From Candidatus Thiomargarita nelsonii (GTDB lineage: Bacteria > Pseudomonadota > Gammaproteobacteria > Beggiatoales > Beggiatoaceae), in contig LUTY01002595.1 of assembly GCA_001640045.1 (NCBI GenBank), positions 1 to 5,245 on the forward strand: 5,245 nucleotides of DNA, in the 5' to 3' direction. Below, piece by piece: positions 1-5,245 of the stretch (within the stretch, counting starts at the first letter, position 1; each line of letters starts with the position of its first letter). Made by a program: the position numbers and the translations under genes. The notes under the pieces were generated by a model. The model worked only from the letters and a program-made list of their open reading frames with translations. It was not told the DNA's origin and did not search any database.

Positions 1-1
1 T

Positions 2-2044
2 CCTGAATTATATATTAACCGCGAATTAAGCCTACTGGCATTTCATCGTCGTGTTTTAGCGCAAGCGAAAGACGAAAACATGCCTTTGCTAGAGCGTTTA
101 CGATTTTTATGTATTGCCAGCACTAACCTAGATGAATTTTTTGAAGTACGAGTGGCTGGTTTAAAACAACAAGTCGCCGCCGGTGCCGTGCAAGCTGGAC
201 CTGATAATTTGTCTCCACAAGAAGTACTTAACCGTATCAGTGTGGCTGCCCATGAGTTTGTTGATGAACAATATTGTTTACTCAATGATCATATTTTACT
301 TGCCTTAGAACAAGAAGATATTTGCTTTCTCAAGCGCGATCAGTGGAGTAAGGCACAAAACAAATGGGTACGAGACTATTTTGAGAATGAATTACAGCCT
401 ATCTTAAGCCCCATTGGCTTAGATCCCGCCCATCCCTTCCCACGCATTCTTAACAAAAGTTTGAATTTTATCGTTTCCCTAAAAGGGAAAGATGCCTTTG
501 GGCGTGATAGTGGTATGGCGGTGGTACAAGCACCACGTTCCTTACCGCGTTTCATCCCTTTTCCTGAGGAATTGTCTGAACACTCCCACGATTTTACTTT
601 TTTGTCTTCCATTCTCCATGCCCATGTTGAAGATTTATTTCCGGGTATGAAAGTCACTGGTTGTTATCAATTTAGACTCACCCGTAACAGCGACTTGTTT
701 GTTGATGAAGAAGAAGTCGATGACTTGTTACGCGCCTTAGAAGGTGAATTACCGGGCCGCCGTTATGGCGATAGTGTGCGTTTGGAAGTCCCTGACAATT
801 GCCCAGACAAAATGATTGACTTTTTATTAAAGCATTTTAAACTCAATAAACAAGACTTATATCAAGTCAATGGACCTGTCAATCTCAATCGCTTATTACC
901 CTTGCCCGATTTAGTCAACCGTCCCGATTTAAAATATCCTAGTTTTACCCCAGGTATTCCCAATGGCTTAAAGCAGCGCAACTTATTTGCCACTATCCGT
1001 GAAGGTGACATATTGCTACATCATCCATTCCAATCTTTCACACCCGTGATTGATTTTGTACGTCAGGCGGCAATGGATCAAAACGTATTAGCGATTAAAC
1101 AAACCCTGTATCGCACCGGACCAGATTCTGTGTTAGTCGATGCCTTGGTAGAAGCGGCACGTTCTAATAAAGAAGTCACCGTCGTGATCGAACTACGCGC
1201 CCGTTTTGATGAAGAAGCGAATATTCGTTTAGCTAACCGCCTACAAGAAGCTGGTGCCCATGTCGTTTATGGCGTGGTGGGTTATAAAACTCATGCAAAA
1301 ATGATTCTGGTTGTGCGCCGCGAAGGTAAAAAACTTCAGCGTTATGTACATTTAGGCACCGGTAACTATCACGACCGTACTGCGCGTGTCTATACAGATT
1401 ATGGTTTATTAAGCTGCAATAAAGATATTGGTGAGGATGTGCATAAAATGTTCATGCAACTGACCAGCCTTGGGCGGGGTGCGAAATTGAAAAAAATGCT
1501 GCAATCACCGTTTAGCTTGCAGAGTGGCTTGATAGAACGTATTGAACGTGAAGCCGAAGCAGCTTGCCAAGGTAAGCCTGCACACATTATGGTTAAAATC
1601 AACGCTTTAACTGAATTGAAAATGATCCATGCTTTGTACAAAGCTTCAATGGCAGGTACCAAAATTGATTTGATTATACGCGGGATATCTTGCTTAAAAC
1701 CGGGCGTGCCTGGCATTTCAGAGAATATTCATGTGCGTTCAATCGTTGGGCGTTTTTTAGAGCACACGCGGTGTTTTTACTTTTTAAATGGCGGAGAACC
1801 CGAAGTTTTTTGTGCCAGTGCGGATTGGATGGGGCGCAATTTGCTTAAACGGGTAGAAGAATGCTATCCAGTTGAAAATCCAGAAATCAAAACCCGCGTG
1901 ATTGAACAAGGATTGAAATTATATTTGGAGGACAACACCCAAGCATGGGTACTCGATAGCGAAGGCAACTATACCCGCCTCAGTGGTGACGCTCCGCCAA
2001 TTTCTGCTCAACAAACATTGTTGCAGCTTTTGGCAGAAGCGTAA
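2..2044 (+). CDS. ppk1: Polyphosphate kinase 1, 5'-truncated by window edge
   Basis: PPK1 reversibly transfers the terminal phosphate of ATP onto long-chain polyphosphate through a phospho-histidine intermediate, usually at the inner membrane face. The reading frame is open from base 2 (PELYINRELS...) to TAA at 2042-2044, giving 680 visible codons. The ATG at 80 is internal, because conserved family sequence precedes it, so the true start lies left of the window. Counting from base 2, the N-terminal domain holds NLDEFFEVRVAGL (about residues 40-52). The two phospholipase-D-like catalytic domains follow, with H431 in YKTHAKM, H450 in HLGTGNY and H588 in FLEHTR. These match E. coli H435, H454 and H592. 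R371 (LYRTG) and R401 (ELRARFDEE) match the Mg/phosphate-site arginines R375 and R405. The constant offset of four argues against internal indels. The sequence resembles Pseudomonas PPK1, which has a longer N-terminus, so between a few and several tens of residues may be missing. A hairpin terminator follows the stop codon directly. Confidence 0.97.
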   Translation, partial: PELYINRELSLLAFHRRVLAQAKDENMPLLERLRFLCIASTNLDEFFEVRVAGLKQQVAAGAVQAGPDNLSPQEVLNRISVAAHEFVDEQYCLLNDHILLALEQEDICFLKRDQWSKAQNKWVRDYFENELQPILSPIGLDPAHPFPRILNKSLNFIVSLKGKDAFGRDSGMAVVQAPRSLPRFIPFPEELSEHSHDFTFLSSILHAHVEDLFPGMKVTGCYQFRLTRNSDLFVDEEEVDDLLRALEGELPGRRYGDSVRLEVPDNCPDKMIDFLLKHFKLNKQDLYQVNGPVNLNRLLPLPDLVNRPDLKYPSFTPGIPNGLKQRNLFATIREGDILLHHPFQSFTPVIDFVRQAAMDQNVLAIKQTLYRTGPDSVLVDALVEAARSNKEVTVVIELRARFDEEANIRLANRLQEAGAHVVYGVVGYKTHAKMILVVRREGKKLQRYVHLGTGNYHDRTARVYTDYGLLSCNKDIGEDVHKMFMQLTSLGRGAKLKKMLQSPFSLQSGLIERIEREAEAACQGKPAHIMVKINALTELKMIHALYKASMAGTKIDLIIRGISCLKPGVPGISENIHVRSIVGRFLEHTRCFYFLNGGEPEVFCASADWMGRNLLKRVEECYPVENPEIKTRVIEQGLKLYLEDNTQAWVLDSEGNYTRLSGDAPPISAQQTLLQLLAEA

Positions 2045-2047
2045 GGA

Positions 2048-2084
2048 ACTCAGGAGTGCAAGGCGTACCTTGCACATCTTTTTA
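2048..2084 (+). repeat. 37-bp inverted repeat, left copy (contains terminator hairpin)
   Basis: The 37 bases from ACTCAGGAG through the hairpin to ATCTTTTTA are an exact reverse complement of 4009-4045. Base pairing between copies breaks at both ends (2047 versus 4046, and 2085 versus 4008). Identity therefore covers the non-palindromic flanks as well as the stem. The copy lies entirely in the 41-bp gap between the convergent ppk1 and the small membrane-protein gene. Confidence 0.9.
2056..2083 (+). terminator. Rho-independent terminator of ppk1
   Basis: A perfect 8-bp stem (GTGCAAGG / CCTTGCAC) with a 4-base CGTA loop spans 2056-2075. It is followed by ATC and five T (2079-2083) on the plus strand. 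It begins 12 bases after the ppk1 stop codon. On the minus strand there is no T-tract after the hairpin, so it should mainly stop plus-strand transcripts. The same element recurs inverted near 4010-4037. Confidence 0.8.
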
Positions 2085-2085
2085 T

Positions 2086-2379
2086 TTATGAGTTATCCGG
2101 TTCGCTTTTTTGAAATTCTCGACAAATTTTCTCGCAAGGACGCGCAAAATAAGCGGTTAAAAGACAGCATGTCATCATTGATAACCATGAGAGAAAAAAA
2201 GCAATGGTGTAAGCACCCAAAATGTTGATCTCGTCAAAACCGCCCGCTTCCAAAACCATATTAGGCTCAAAAACCATAAAAAAAATTACGGTTACAAAAC
2301 CAGCGACCAAAAAAGAAGGCCATAAAATAGCAATAAACTTTTGTATAGTAGGAATTGATGTTTCTGATGTTGATGTCAT
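2086..2379 (-). CDS. Small two-helix membrane protein of unknown function, downstream of SCO1
   Basis: A 97-residue protein that I do not assign to a named family. It has a short polar N-terminus. Hydrophobic segments lie at about residues 15-37 (ending FFMVFEP) and 53-78 (LGAYTIAFFLSWLSMMTCC...), joined by an acidic loop with FDE. The tail is charged, with cysteines at 71, 72, 82 and 86. It is probably an inner-membrane protein with two helices. The ATG at 2379 is chosen because the frame upstream of it runs into the SCO1 gene, and a GTGGAA sequence sits 8-9 bases before this ATG. The gap from the SCO1 stop is 22 bp on the same strand, so co-transcription with ctaB-SCO1 is likely and a role in oxidase assembly or function is a reasonable inference. 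The stop codon abuts the 37-bp repeat. Confidence 0.78.
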   Translation of the reverse strand: MTSTSETSIPTIQKFIAILWPSFLVAGFVTVIFFMVFEPNMVLEAGGFDEINILGAYTIAFFLSWLSMMTCCLLTAYFARPCEKICREFQKSEPDNS

Positions 2380-2401
2380 AGCAATATTTCCACTTTTTTT
2401 T

Positions 2402-3052
2402 TTAAGTCCGCCCGAGCACATCCAAAATTTTTTGGTAATCTTCAGCAATAGCAGTCGCATCGTGGGGGGGCGATATCAAAGCTTGTAATTGAGCTTGTGG
2501 ATTTATCAACAAGATACTCGCACTATGGTCTATAAGATAATTTTCGCTTGACTCATTGCTACGCCGGTAGGCAATCCCCAAAGGGCTAGTCAATGTTTGT
2601 AACTCTTCTTCTAAACCAGTCACTCCCAAAAATGCAGGGTTGAAATAAGAAACATACTGCCCCAAGCGTTCAGTAGTATCTCTAGCAGGATCCACGGAAA
2701 TGAATATGACTTTTGGATGCACTGCTGTATCCCGTAATTGTTGAGCCACTTGGTTTAATATAGCAAGAGTCATAGGACAAATGTCAGGACAATAAGTATA
2801 GCCAAAAAAGAGAAATGTCCACTGTCCTTGTAGATTTTTCTCCGTAAATGGCTGACCGTGCTGATCGGTCAGCTTAAATGATGGCACTGTCATCGGCTCG
2901 GACAAAACGGTGGCAGCCGTTGTATTTATGGAAAGCGGCAAGCCGGGTGGCTCAGGCGCATACCTAAATTCCAGTGCCAACCAGACAGCCCCAAAGACAA
3001 TGGCACCAATGCCTAAGCCCAGCAAAAATTCAGTGATAGATTTTAGCTTCAT
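2402..3052 (-). CDS. SCO1/SenC family copper chaperone for cytochrome c oxidase
   Basis: SCO proteins are membrane-anchored thioredoxin-fold proteins that bind copper and assist assembly of the CuA centre of cytochrome c oxidase, acting on the periplasmic side. This 216-residue protein has an N-terminal membrane anchor (about residues 9-27). The copper/redox motif is CPDIC with C88 and C92 inside FFGYTYCPDICPMTL. The family signature SVDPARDT lies at 119-126. The third copper ligand is H176 in YLIDHSAS. All metal ligands are present and the length is typical for bacterial SCO. The ATG at 3052 overlaps the ctaB stop codon as ATGA, with no clear Shine-Dalgarno sequence, so translation is probably coupled to ctaB. 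A run of seven C on the coding strand (2464-2470) lies near the C-terminus and is currently in frame. The TAA stop runs into a stretch of A. Confidence 0.95.
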   Translation of the reverse strand: MKLKSITEFLLGLGIGAIVFGAVWLALEFRYAPEPPGLPLSINTTAATVLSEPMTVPSFKLTDQHGQPFTEKNLQGQWTFLFFGYTYCPDICPMTLAILNQVAQQLRDTAVHPKVIFISVDPARDTTERLGQYVSYFNPAFLGVTGLEEELQTLTSPLGIAYRRSNESSENYLIDHSASILLINPQAQLQALISPPHDATAIAEDYQKILDVLGRT

Positions 3053-3981
3053 AATATATAGGCTCGCAAAAAGACACGGGCATAGTGATCTGCCAGCAAA
3101 AAGGCGAACAGAAGATTGAGGTAAAAGATAGAATAGCCGAAGGTTTTCATGGCTAAGCTGTCAGAATCTGAACGATATAAGCTGATGGCGTAGCGTAAAA
3201 AGCCGATTCCCAAGGCAATCGCACCGGCCAAATAAATCAAACCGCTCATTTGGGTAATAAACGGTAACATGGTGACTGCCACCAGCATGATGGTGTAGAG
3301 CAATATTTGTAGTTTGGTGAATGGTACACCATGGGTGACAGGTAACATGGGAATACCAGCTTTTGCATATTCATCACGACGACGAATGGCAAGTGCCCAA
3401 AAGTGTGGCGGTGTCCAAATAAAAATGATCAGAAATAGAAGCAGTGCCTCTGAGTGAATTTCGCCAGTGATCGCAACCCAACCTAATAGGGGAGGTGCCG
3501 CGCCAGCAGCCCCACCTAAAACGATGTTTTGGGGCGTTGAGCGTTTGAGAAACATCGTATAGATCACGGCATATCCAATCAGGGATATAAAGGTTAGTAA
3601 GGCTGTCAGTGTATTGACCAAGAACACTAGAATCAATATGGAAAACACGCCAATACTCAATGCAAAGAATAAGGCACTATTGGTGTCCATGTCCCCATGG
3701 GGCAGTGGTCGCAAGCGTGTGCGTTCCATAATGGCATCAATACGTTGCTCGACCAACTGGTTAATGGCGGCACCGGAGGCAGATGCGAGTCCTATACCCA
3801 AAGTGGCAAATAGCATTGTATCCCATGGTGGCATTCCCTGGGTTGACAATAACATGCCTACAATGGCTGTAAACACAATCAGTAGTACAACTTTTGGTTT
3901 ACACAGTTCAAAATATTTTTCCCAACGGGCGATGGATAAAACGCCTGGTGGGGTAGTCTCTGCAATTGAATTATCGTACAT
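3049..3981 (-). CDS. ctaB: Protoheme IX farnesyltransferase (haem O synthase)
   Basis: CtaB/CyoE is an integral membrane prenyltransferase of the UbiA superfamily. It attaches a farnesyl group to protohaem IX to make haem O, the cofactor or precursor (via haem A) for haem-copper oxidases. The 310-residue protein has many hydrophobic helices and the family signatures. ELCKPKVVLLIVFTA lies at about 25-39. The first prenyl-diphosphate site is NQLVEQRID (N74, E78, D82) followed by MERTRLRPLP. The second cytoplasmic site is RRDEYAKAGIPMLPVTHG at about 201-218, after PPHFWALAI. In the NxxxDxxxD motif the first Asp is Glu, a variant I recall from betaproteobacterial CtaB. The ATG at 3981 is preferred. 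A frame extension to a TTG at 4023 would start inside the repeat hairpin and adds residues unlike the family. The Shine-Dalgarno upstream of 3981 is weak. The gene is followed by SCO1 with an ATGA overlap. Confidence 0.95.
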   Translation of the reverse strand: MYDNSIAETTPPGVLSIARWEKYFELCKPKVVLLIVFTAIVGMLLSTQGMPPWDTMLFATLGIGLASASGAAINQLVEQRIDAIMERTRLRPLPHGDMDTNSALFFALSIGVFSILILVFLVNTLTALLTFISLIGYAVIYTMFLKRSTPQNIVLGGAAGAAPPLLGWVAITGEIHSEALLLFLIIFIWTPPHFWALAIRRRDEYAKAGIPMLPVTHGVPFTKLQILLYTIMLVAVTMLPFITQMSGLIYLAGAIALGIGFLRYAISLYRSDSDSLAMKTFGYSIFYLNLLFAFLLADHYARVFLRAYIL

Positions 3982-4008
3982 GTATTTTTCAAAATTTGTT
4001 ATGGTGGT

Positions 4009-4045
4009 TAAAAAGATGTGCAAGGTACGCCTTGCACTCCTGAGT
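4009..4045 (-). repeat. 37-bp inverted repeat, right copy
   Basis: This is an exact reverse complement of 2048-2084 over 37 bases, including the flanks outside the stem. With the left copy it brackets the ctaB-SCO1-membrane-protein run (2085-4008). Both copies have the T-tract pointing inward with respect to that segment, that is, in the direction of transcription of the gene lying outside it. Confidence 0.9.
4010..4037 (-). terminator. Rho-independent terminator after the toxin module, in the ctaB leader
   Basis: On the minus strand the stem GTGCAAGG / CCTTGCAC with loop CGTA (4018-4037) is followed by ATC and five T (4014-4010). It would end transcripts coming from the PIN-toxin module, whose frame stops at 4109. 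It lies only 28 bases upstream of the ctaB ATG, which leaves little room for a ctaB promoter after it. It could therefore also act as an attenuator of ctaB. Confidence 0.65.
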
Positions 4046-4048
4046 CAA

Positions 4049-4076
4049 GGGTGGATGTCGCTCCGTGTATCCACCT
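4049..4076. repeat. REP-like palindrome (GGTGGAT...ATCCACC)
   Basis: GGTGGAT (4050-4056) pairs perfectly with ATCCACC (4069-4075), and an outer G-T wobble extends the stem to 4049/4076. The inner loop is about 12 bases and can close by two more G-T pairs. The arms resemble the GGTGG...CCACC type of short intergenic palindrome that is scattered in many bacterial genomes; that resemblance is from memory. It lies in the 3' region of the broken toxin gene, right beside the 37-bp repeat. No T-tract follows it on either strand, so it is not a typical terminator by itself. Confidence 0.55.
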
Positions 4077-4108
4077 GATTAATACTATGTATTTTAAGAA
4101 GTGTACAA

Positions 4109-4586
4109 TTAACTCATCCAGTCTTCCCAGTCAAAATGAGAGTAATTTTCCTGCAATATTTCAAAGATTTTATCTTTATTGTCATGGCTCACCAAAGTAG
4201 CTTGATGTTCGATAGCGGTGGCAGCAATAATAAAATCAACGTTATGTTTTTGGAGAGCTTTTTTCCCGATGCCTTTTTTATTTCGATACAGTTCTTTCCC
4301 CAAAAATTTGGGCTCCTTGTATGGTAAGAGGTAAAATGGTAATTTTATCTTCTATTACCAACGATTGGATGGCTAACTTTGTTCTCTCAGCGATTTCTGG
4401 TTCTGGAGCATGAGCAGCACCATACTCCATTTCATAAATACTCAGAATAGAAATATAAAGCTTTGTACTTTTTTTTAAAGAAGCCACTTTTAAAACAACT
4501 TTTTGATCATCAATAGATTCTTGTTGTGTTAAAGCCATAACGGCATTACTATCAAGCAAAATTTTCTGAAAGTGCTCTAAGTTCAT
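4109..4586 (-). pseudogene. VapC-type PIN-domain toxin, disrupted by a one-base frameshift
   Basis: PIN-domain VapC toxins are Mg-dependent ribonucleases neutralised by a co-encoded antitoxin. The first frame begins at ATG 4586 and reads LLDSNAVMAL (acidic D12) and ISILSIYEMEYGA (E52). It then reaches GAQIFGE and stops after 102 residues at 4278. The rest of the domain continues in another frame, from KELYRNKKG through NVDFIIAATAI and LVSHD to TAA at 4109-4111. Removing one base from the GGGG run (4298-4301) or the adjacent TTTTT (4302-4306), both read on the minus strand, joins them into a 158-residue protein. That protein has the four expected acids D12, E52, D117 and D135. The product as written lacks the last two and should be inactive. 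The start overlaps the upstream gene as ATGA. The cause could be a real mutation, a sequencing error in the homopolymers, or less likely a programmed +1 shift. Confidence 0.85.
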
Positions 4587-4921
4587 TTTGAGTCGTGAAT
4601 GTCCGGCATAAAAAAATTTTCCCTAAATTCTTGTCGGGACTCGTCAAAAATTTTTCTTTGTTCTAAAGTCATAGGAGGCTGCTTTAAGCGTTGCAACATC
4701 TGTTCCCATTCATTAGGCGATGAAGTCTCATCTTTAACCCCCAAATTTTGCAAAATTTGTTCTGGTGAGTTGCTACAAAAGGCTTGAGAATGATTTTGCA
4801 GTAACAGCTTAATAACTTGTTGAATGGTTTGTTGATTAAACTCAGTTTTGCTTGGTATTTCAATATCAACCGCCAGATGTAGTGTTTGTGTTGGAATGTT
4901 TTGTTCAATCGTATTTTCCAT
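4583..4921 (-). CDS. Putative antitoxin partner of the PIN toxin (unrecognised family)
   Basis: A 112-residue protein that I cannot place in a known family. An N-terminal part (about residues 13-45) has LHLAVDIEIP followed by a predicted helix, TIQQVIKLLLQN. A central segment has SPEQILQNLGV. The charged C-terminal third (EWEQMLQRLKQPPMTLEQRK..., rich in E, Q and R) looks helical and is the kind of tail that could wrap around a toxin. Its TGA overlaps the start of the PIN gene as ATGA, the normal arrangement for an antitoxin-toxin operon, and this is the main reason for the call. The ATG at 4921 is chosen as the first ATG in a long open frame, though its Shine-Dalgarno is poor. The frame is open further upstream, and a good AAGGAG (4965-4970) has no ATG, GTG or TTG at usable distance. 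The usual autoregulation of such operons is assumed, not seen. Confidence 0.6.
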   Translation of the reverse strand: MENTIEQNIPTQTLHLAVDIEIPSKTEFNQQTIQQVIKLLLQNHSQAFCSNSPEQILQNLGVKDETSSPNEWEQMLQRLKQPPMTLEQRKIFDESRQEFRENFFMPDIHDSK

Positions 4922-4958
4922 AGGCTTTGTAATAGTTAAGGTTAATAATGATGGTTTT

Positions 4959-4986
4959 ATAATACTCCTTTTTAAGTAAAAAGTAA
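4959..4986 (-). promoter_or_regulatory. Candidate promoter of the toxin-antitoxin-like module
   Basis: On the minus strand TATTAT (4964-4959) matches the -10 consensus at five of six positions. A weak -35-like TTACTT lies 16 bases upstream (4986-4981). It would place the transcript start shortly before the ATG at 4921. The region is very AT-rich, so chance matches are expected, and the AAGGAG at 4965-4970 lies inside the spacer. Confidence 0.25.
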
Positions 4987-5148
4987 CACAAAAAAAGAAA
5001 TAAAAAAGCCCAATCTCACGCCATTCCAGTAACAGCTGCGAGAAACATGCACCGCTTGGTGGCAAGAATATCTGGCAGAAAATGCAATTCGCTCTCCTTC
5101 AATTTTTACACTGATTTCTTATCTTAAAATTGATGAATAGGAAAAAAT
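4987..5148. other. Intergenic region with no convincing gene
   Basis: Together with 4922-4986 this makes about 225 bases without a supported gene. The part at about 5010-5100 is visibly less AT-rich than its flanks. It reads through without stops in more than one minus-strand frame, but there is no start codon with a ribosome site and no recognisable protein motif. It may be a decayed gene fragment or part of the module's upstream region. A weak AT-rich inverted repeat (TCAATTTT at 5099-5106 with AAAATTGA at 5126-5133) lies downstream of the partial frame at the right edge. Confidence 0.4.
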
Positions 5149-5245
5149 TTAAAGTGTAAAACACCATTTTTGTCCTTTCTTCGCAACTTTAACAAAGTCA
5201 GATTTTTCAGGATATATTTTATCAAATTCTGTTTTTAATTGAATG
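5149..5245 (-). CDS. Possible C-terminal end of a gene entering from the right
   Basis: On the minus strand a frame is open from the window edge (first full codon at 5244) to TAA at 5151-5149, giving 31 residues. It begins IQLKTEFDKIYPEKSDF and ends GQKWCFTL. The composition is ordinary protein-like (lysine-rich with aromatic residues), unlike the low-complexity translations of nearby intergenic DNA. It has the orientation of the genes that follow it. The stretch is too short to assign a family, and chance openness over 31 codons in AT-rich DNA is possible. Confidence 0.4.
   Translation of the reverse strand, partial: IQLKTEFDKIYPEKSDFVKVAKKGQKWCFTL

Noticed and set aside
1399..1716. A 105-residue minus-strand frame inside ppk1
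   Set aside because: It lies wholly antisense to the strongly conserved PPK1 catalytic region and has no ribosome site or recognisable motif.
2394..2403. Ten-T/A homopolymer at the SCO1 stop as a slippage or frameshift site
   Set aside because: The stop codon occupies the start of the A run on the coding strand, so length changes there would mostly not alter SCO1.
2380..2460. N-terminal extension of the small membrane protein into SCO1 (start at 2460)
   Set aside because: The extra 27 residues overlap the SCO1 coding end, and a better start with a Shine-Dalgarno-like GTGGAA lies at 2379.
3736..3762. Glu in place of the first Asp of the CtaB NxxxDxxxD motif as a sign of an inactive enzyme
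   Set aside because: The NxxxExxxD form is, as far as I recall, common in betaproteobacterial CtaB, and the rest of the active site is intact.
3982..4023. TTG start of ctaB at 4023
   Set aside because: It falls within the repeat hairpin and adds 14 residues that do not resemble CtaB N-termini. The ATG at 3981 gives a normal length.
3614..4078. A 154-residue open frame on the plus strand opposite ctaB
   Set aside because: It is antisense to a clearly conserved gene, has no family motif, and its end crosses both hairpins. It is a shadow of the ctaB codon pattern.
4684..4908. A 74-residue minus-strand frame overlapping the putative antitoxin in another frame
   Set aside because: The longer frame is contiguous with the toxin by ATGA and has a better balanced composition. 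This one is rich in K, C and I, as expected of an off-frame AT-rich read.
1..5245. CRISPR array, tRNA, rRNA or transposase gene
   Set aside because: No regularly spaced direct repeats, no cloverleaf-like segment and no transposase motif were seen in any reading frame.

Overview
The window looks like a chromosomal stretch of a moderately AT-rich gammaproteobacterium. The main clue is the polyphosphate kinase, which reads like the Pseudomonas-type PPK1 (for example the run ELYINRELS near the left edge). The haem-farnesyl transferase / SCO1 pair indicates aerobic respiration through a haem-copper oxidase. A Thiotrichales-like sulfur bacterium (Beggiatoa/Thiothrix type) is only a guess, from base composition and from the mix of toxin-antitoxin genes and repeats.

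Layout from left to right. (1) Positions 1-2044, plus strand: ppk1, cut at its 5' end by the window edge and otherwise intact, with all expected active-site residues. (2) Positions 2048-2084: a hairpin followed by a T-tract, which serves as the ppk1 terminator. (3) Positions 2086-3981, minus strand: a compact three-gene run, transcribed ctaB (haem O synthase), then SCO1/SenC (copper delivery to cytochrome c oxidase), then a 97-residue two-helix membrane protein of unknown function. ctaB and SCO1 overlap by ATGA. (4) Positions 4009-4076: a second, perfect, inverted copy of the 37-bp terminator element from (2), next to another hairpin of REP-like appearance. (5) Positions 4109-4921, minus strand: a two-gene toxin-antitoxin-like module. 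An unrecognised 112-residue protein overlaps by ATGA a VapC-type PIN-domain toxin, and the toxin gene is broken by a one-base frameshift. (6) Positions 4922-5148: no convincing gene, only a weak candidate promoter. (7) Positions 5149-5245, minus strand: possibly the last 31 codons of a gene entering from the right.

Functionally, ctaB and SCO1 are both assembly factors for the terminal oxidase: CtaB makes haem O, the precursor of haem A, and SCO1 helps load the CuA centre. The small membrane protein is probably co-transcribed with them and may act in the same process, but that rests on context alone. ppk1 converges on this run and is a separate unit. No complete novel system is evident. The observations most worth checking are the 37-bp inverted repeat bracketing the oxidase-assembly genes, its position in the ctaB leader, and the frameshifted PIN toxin with its unfamiliar partner.
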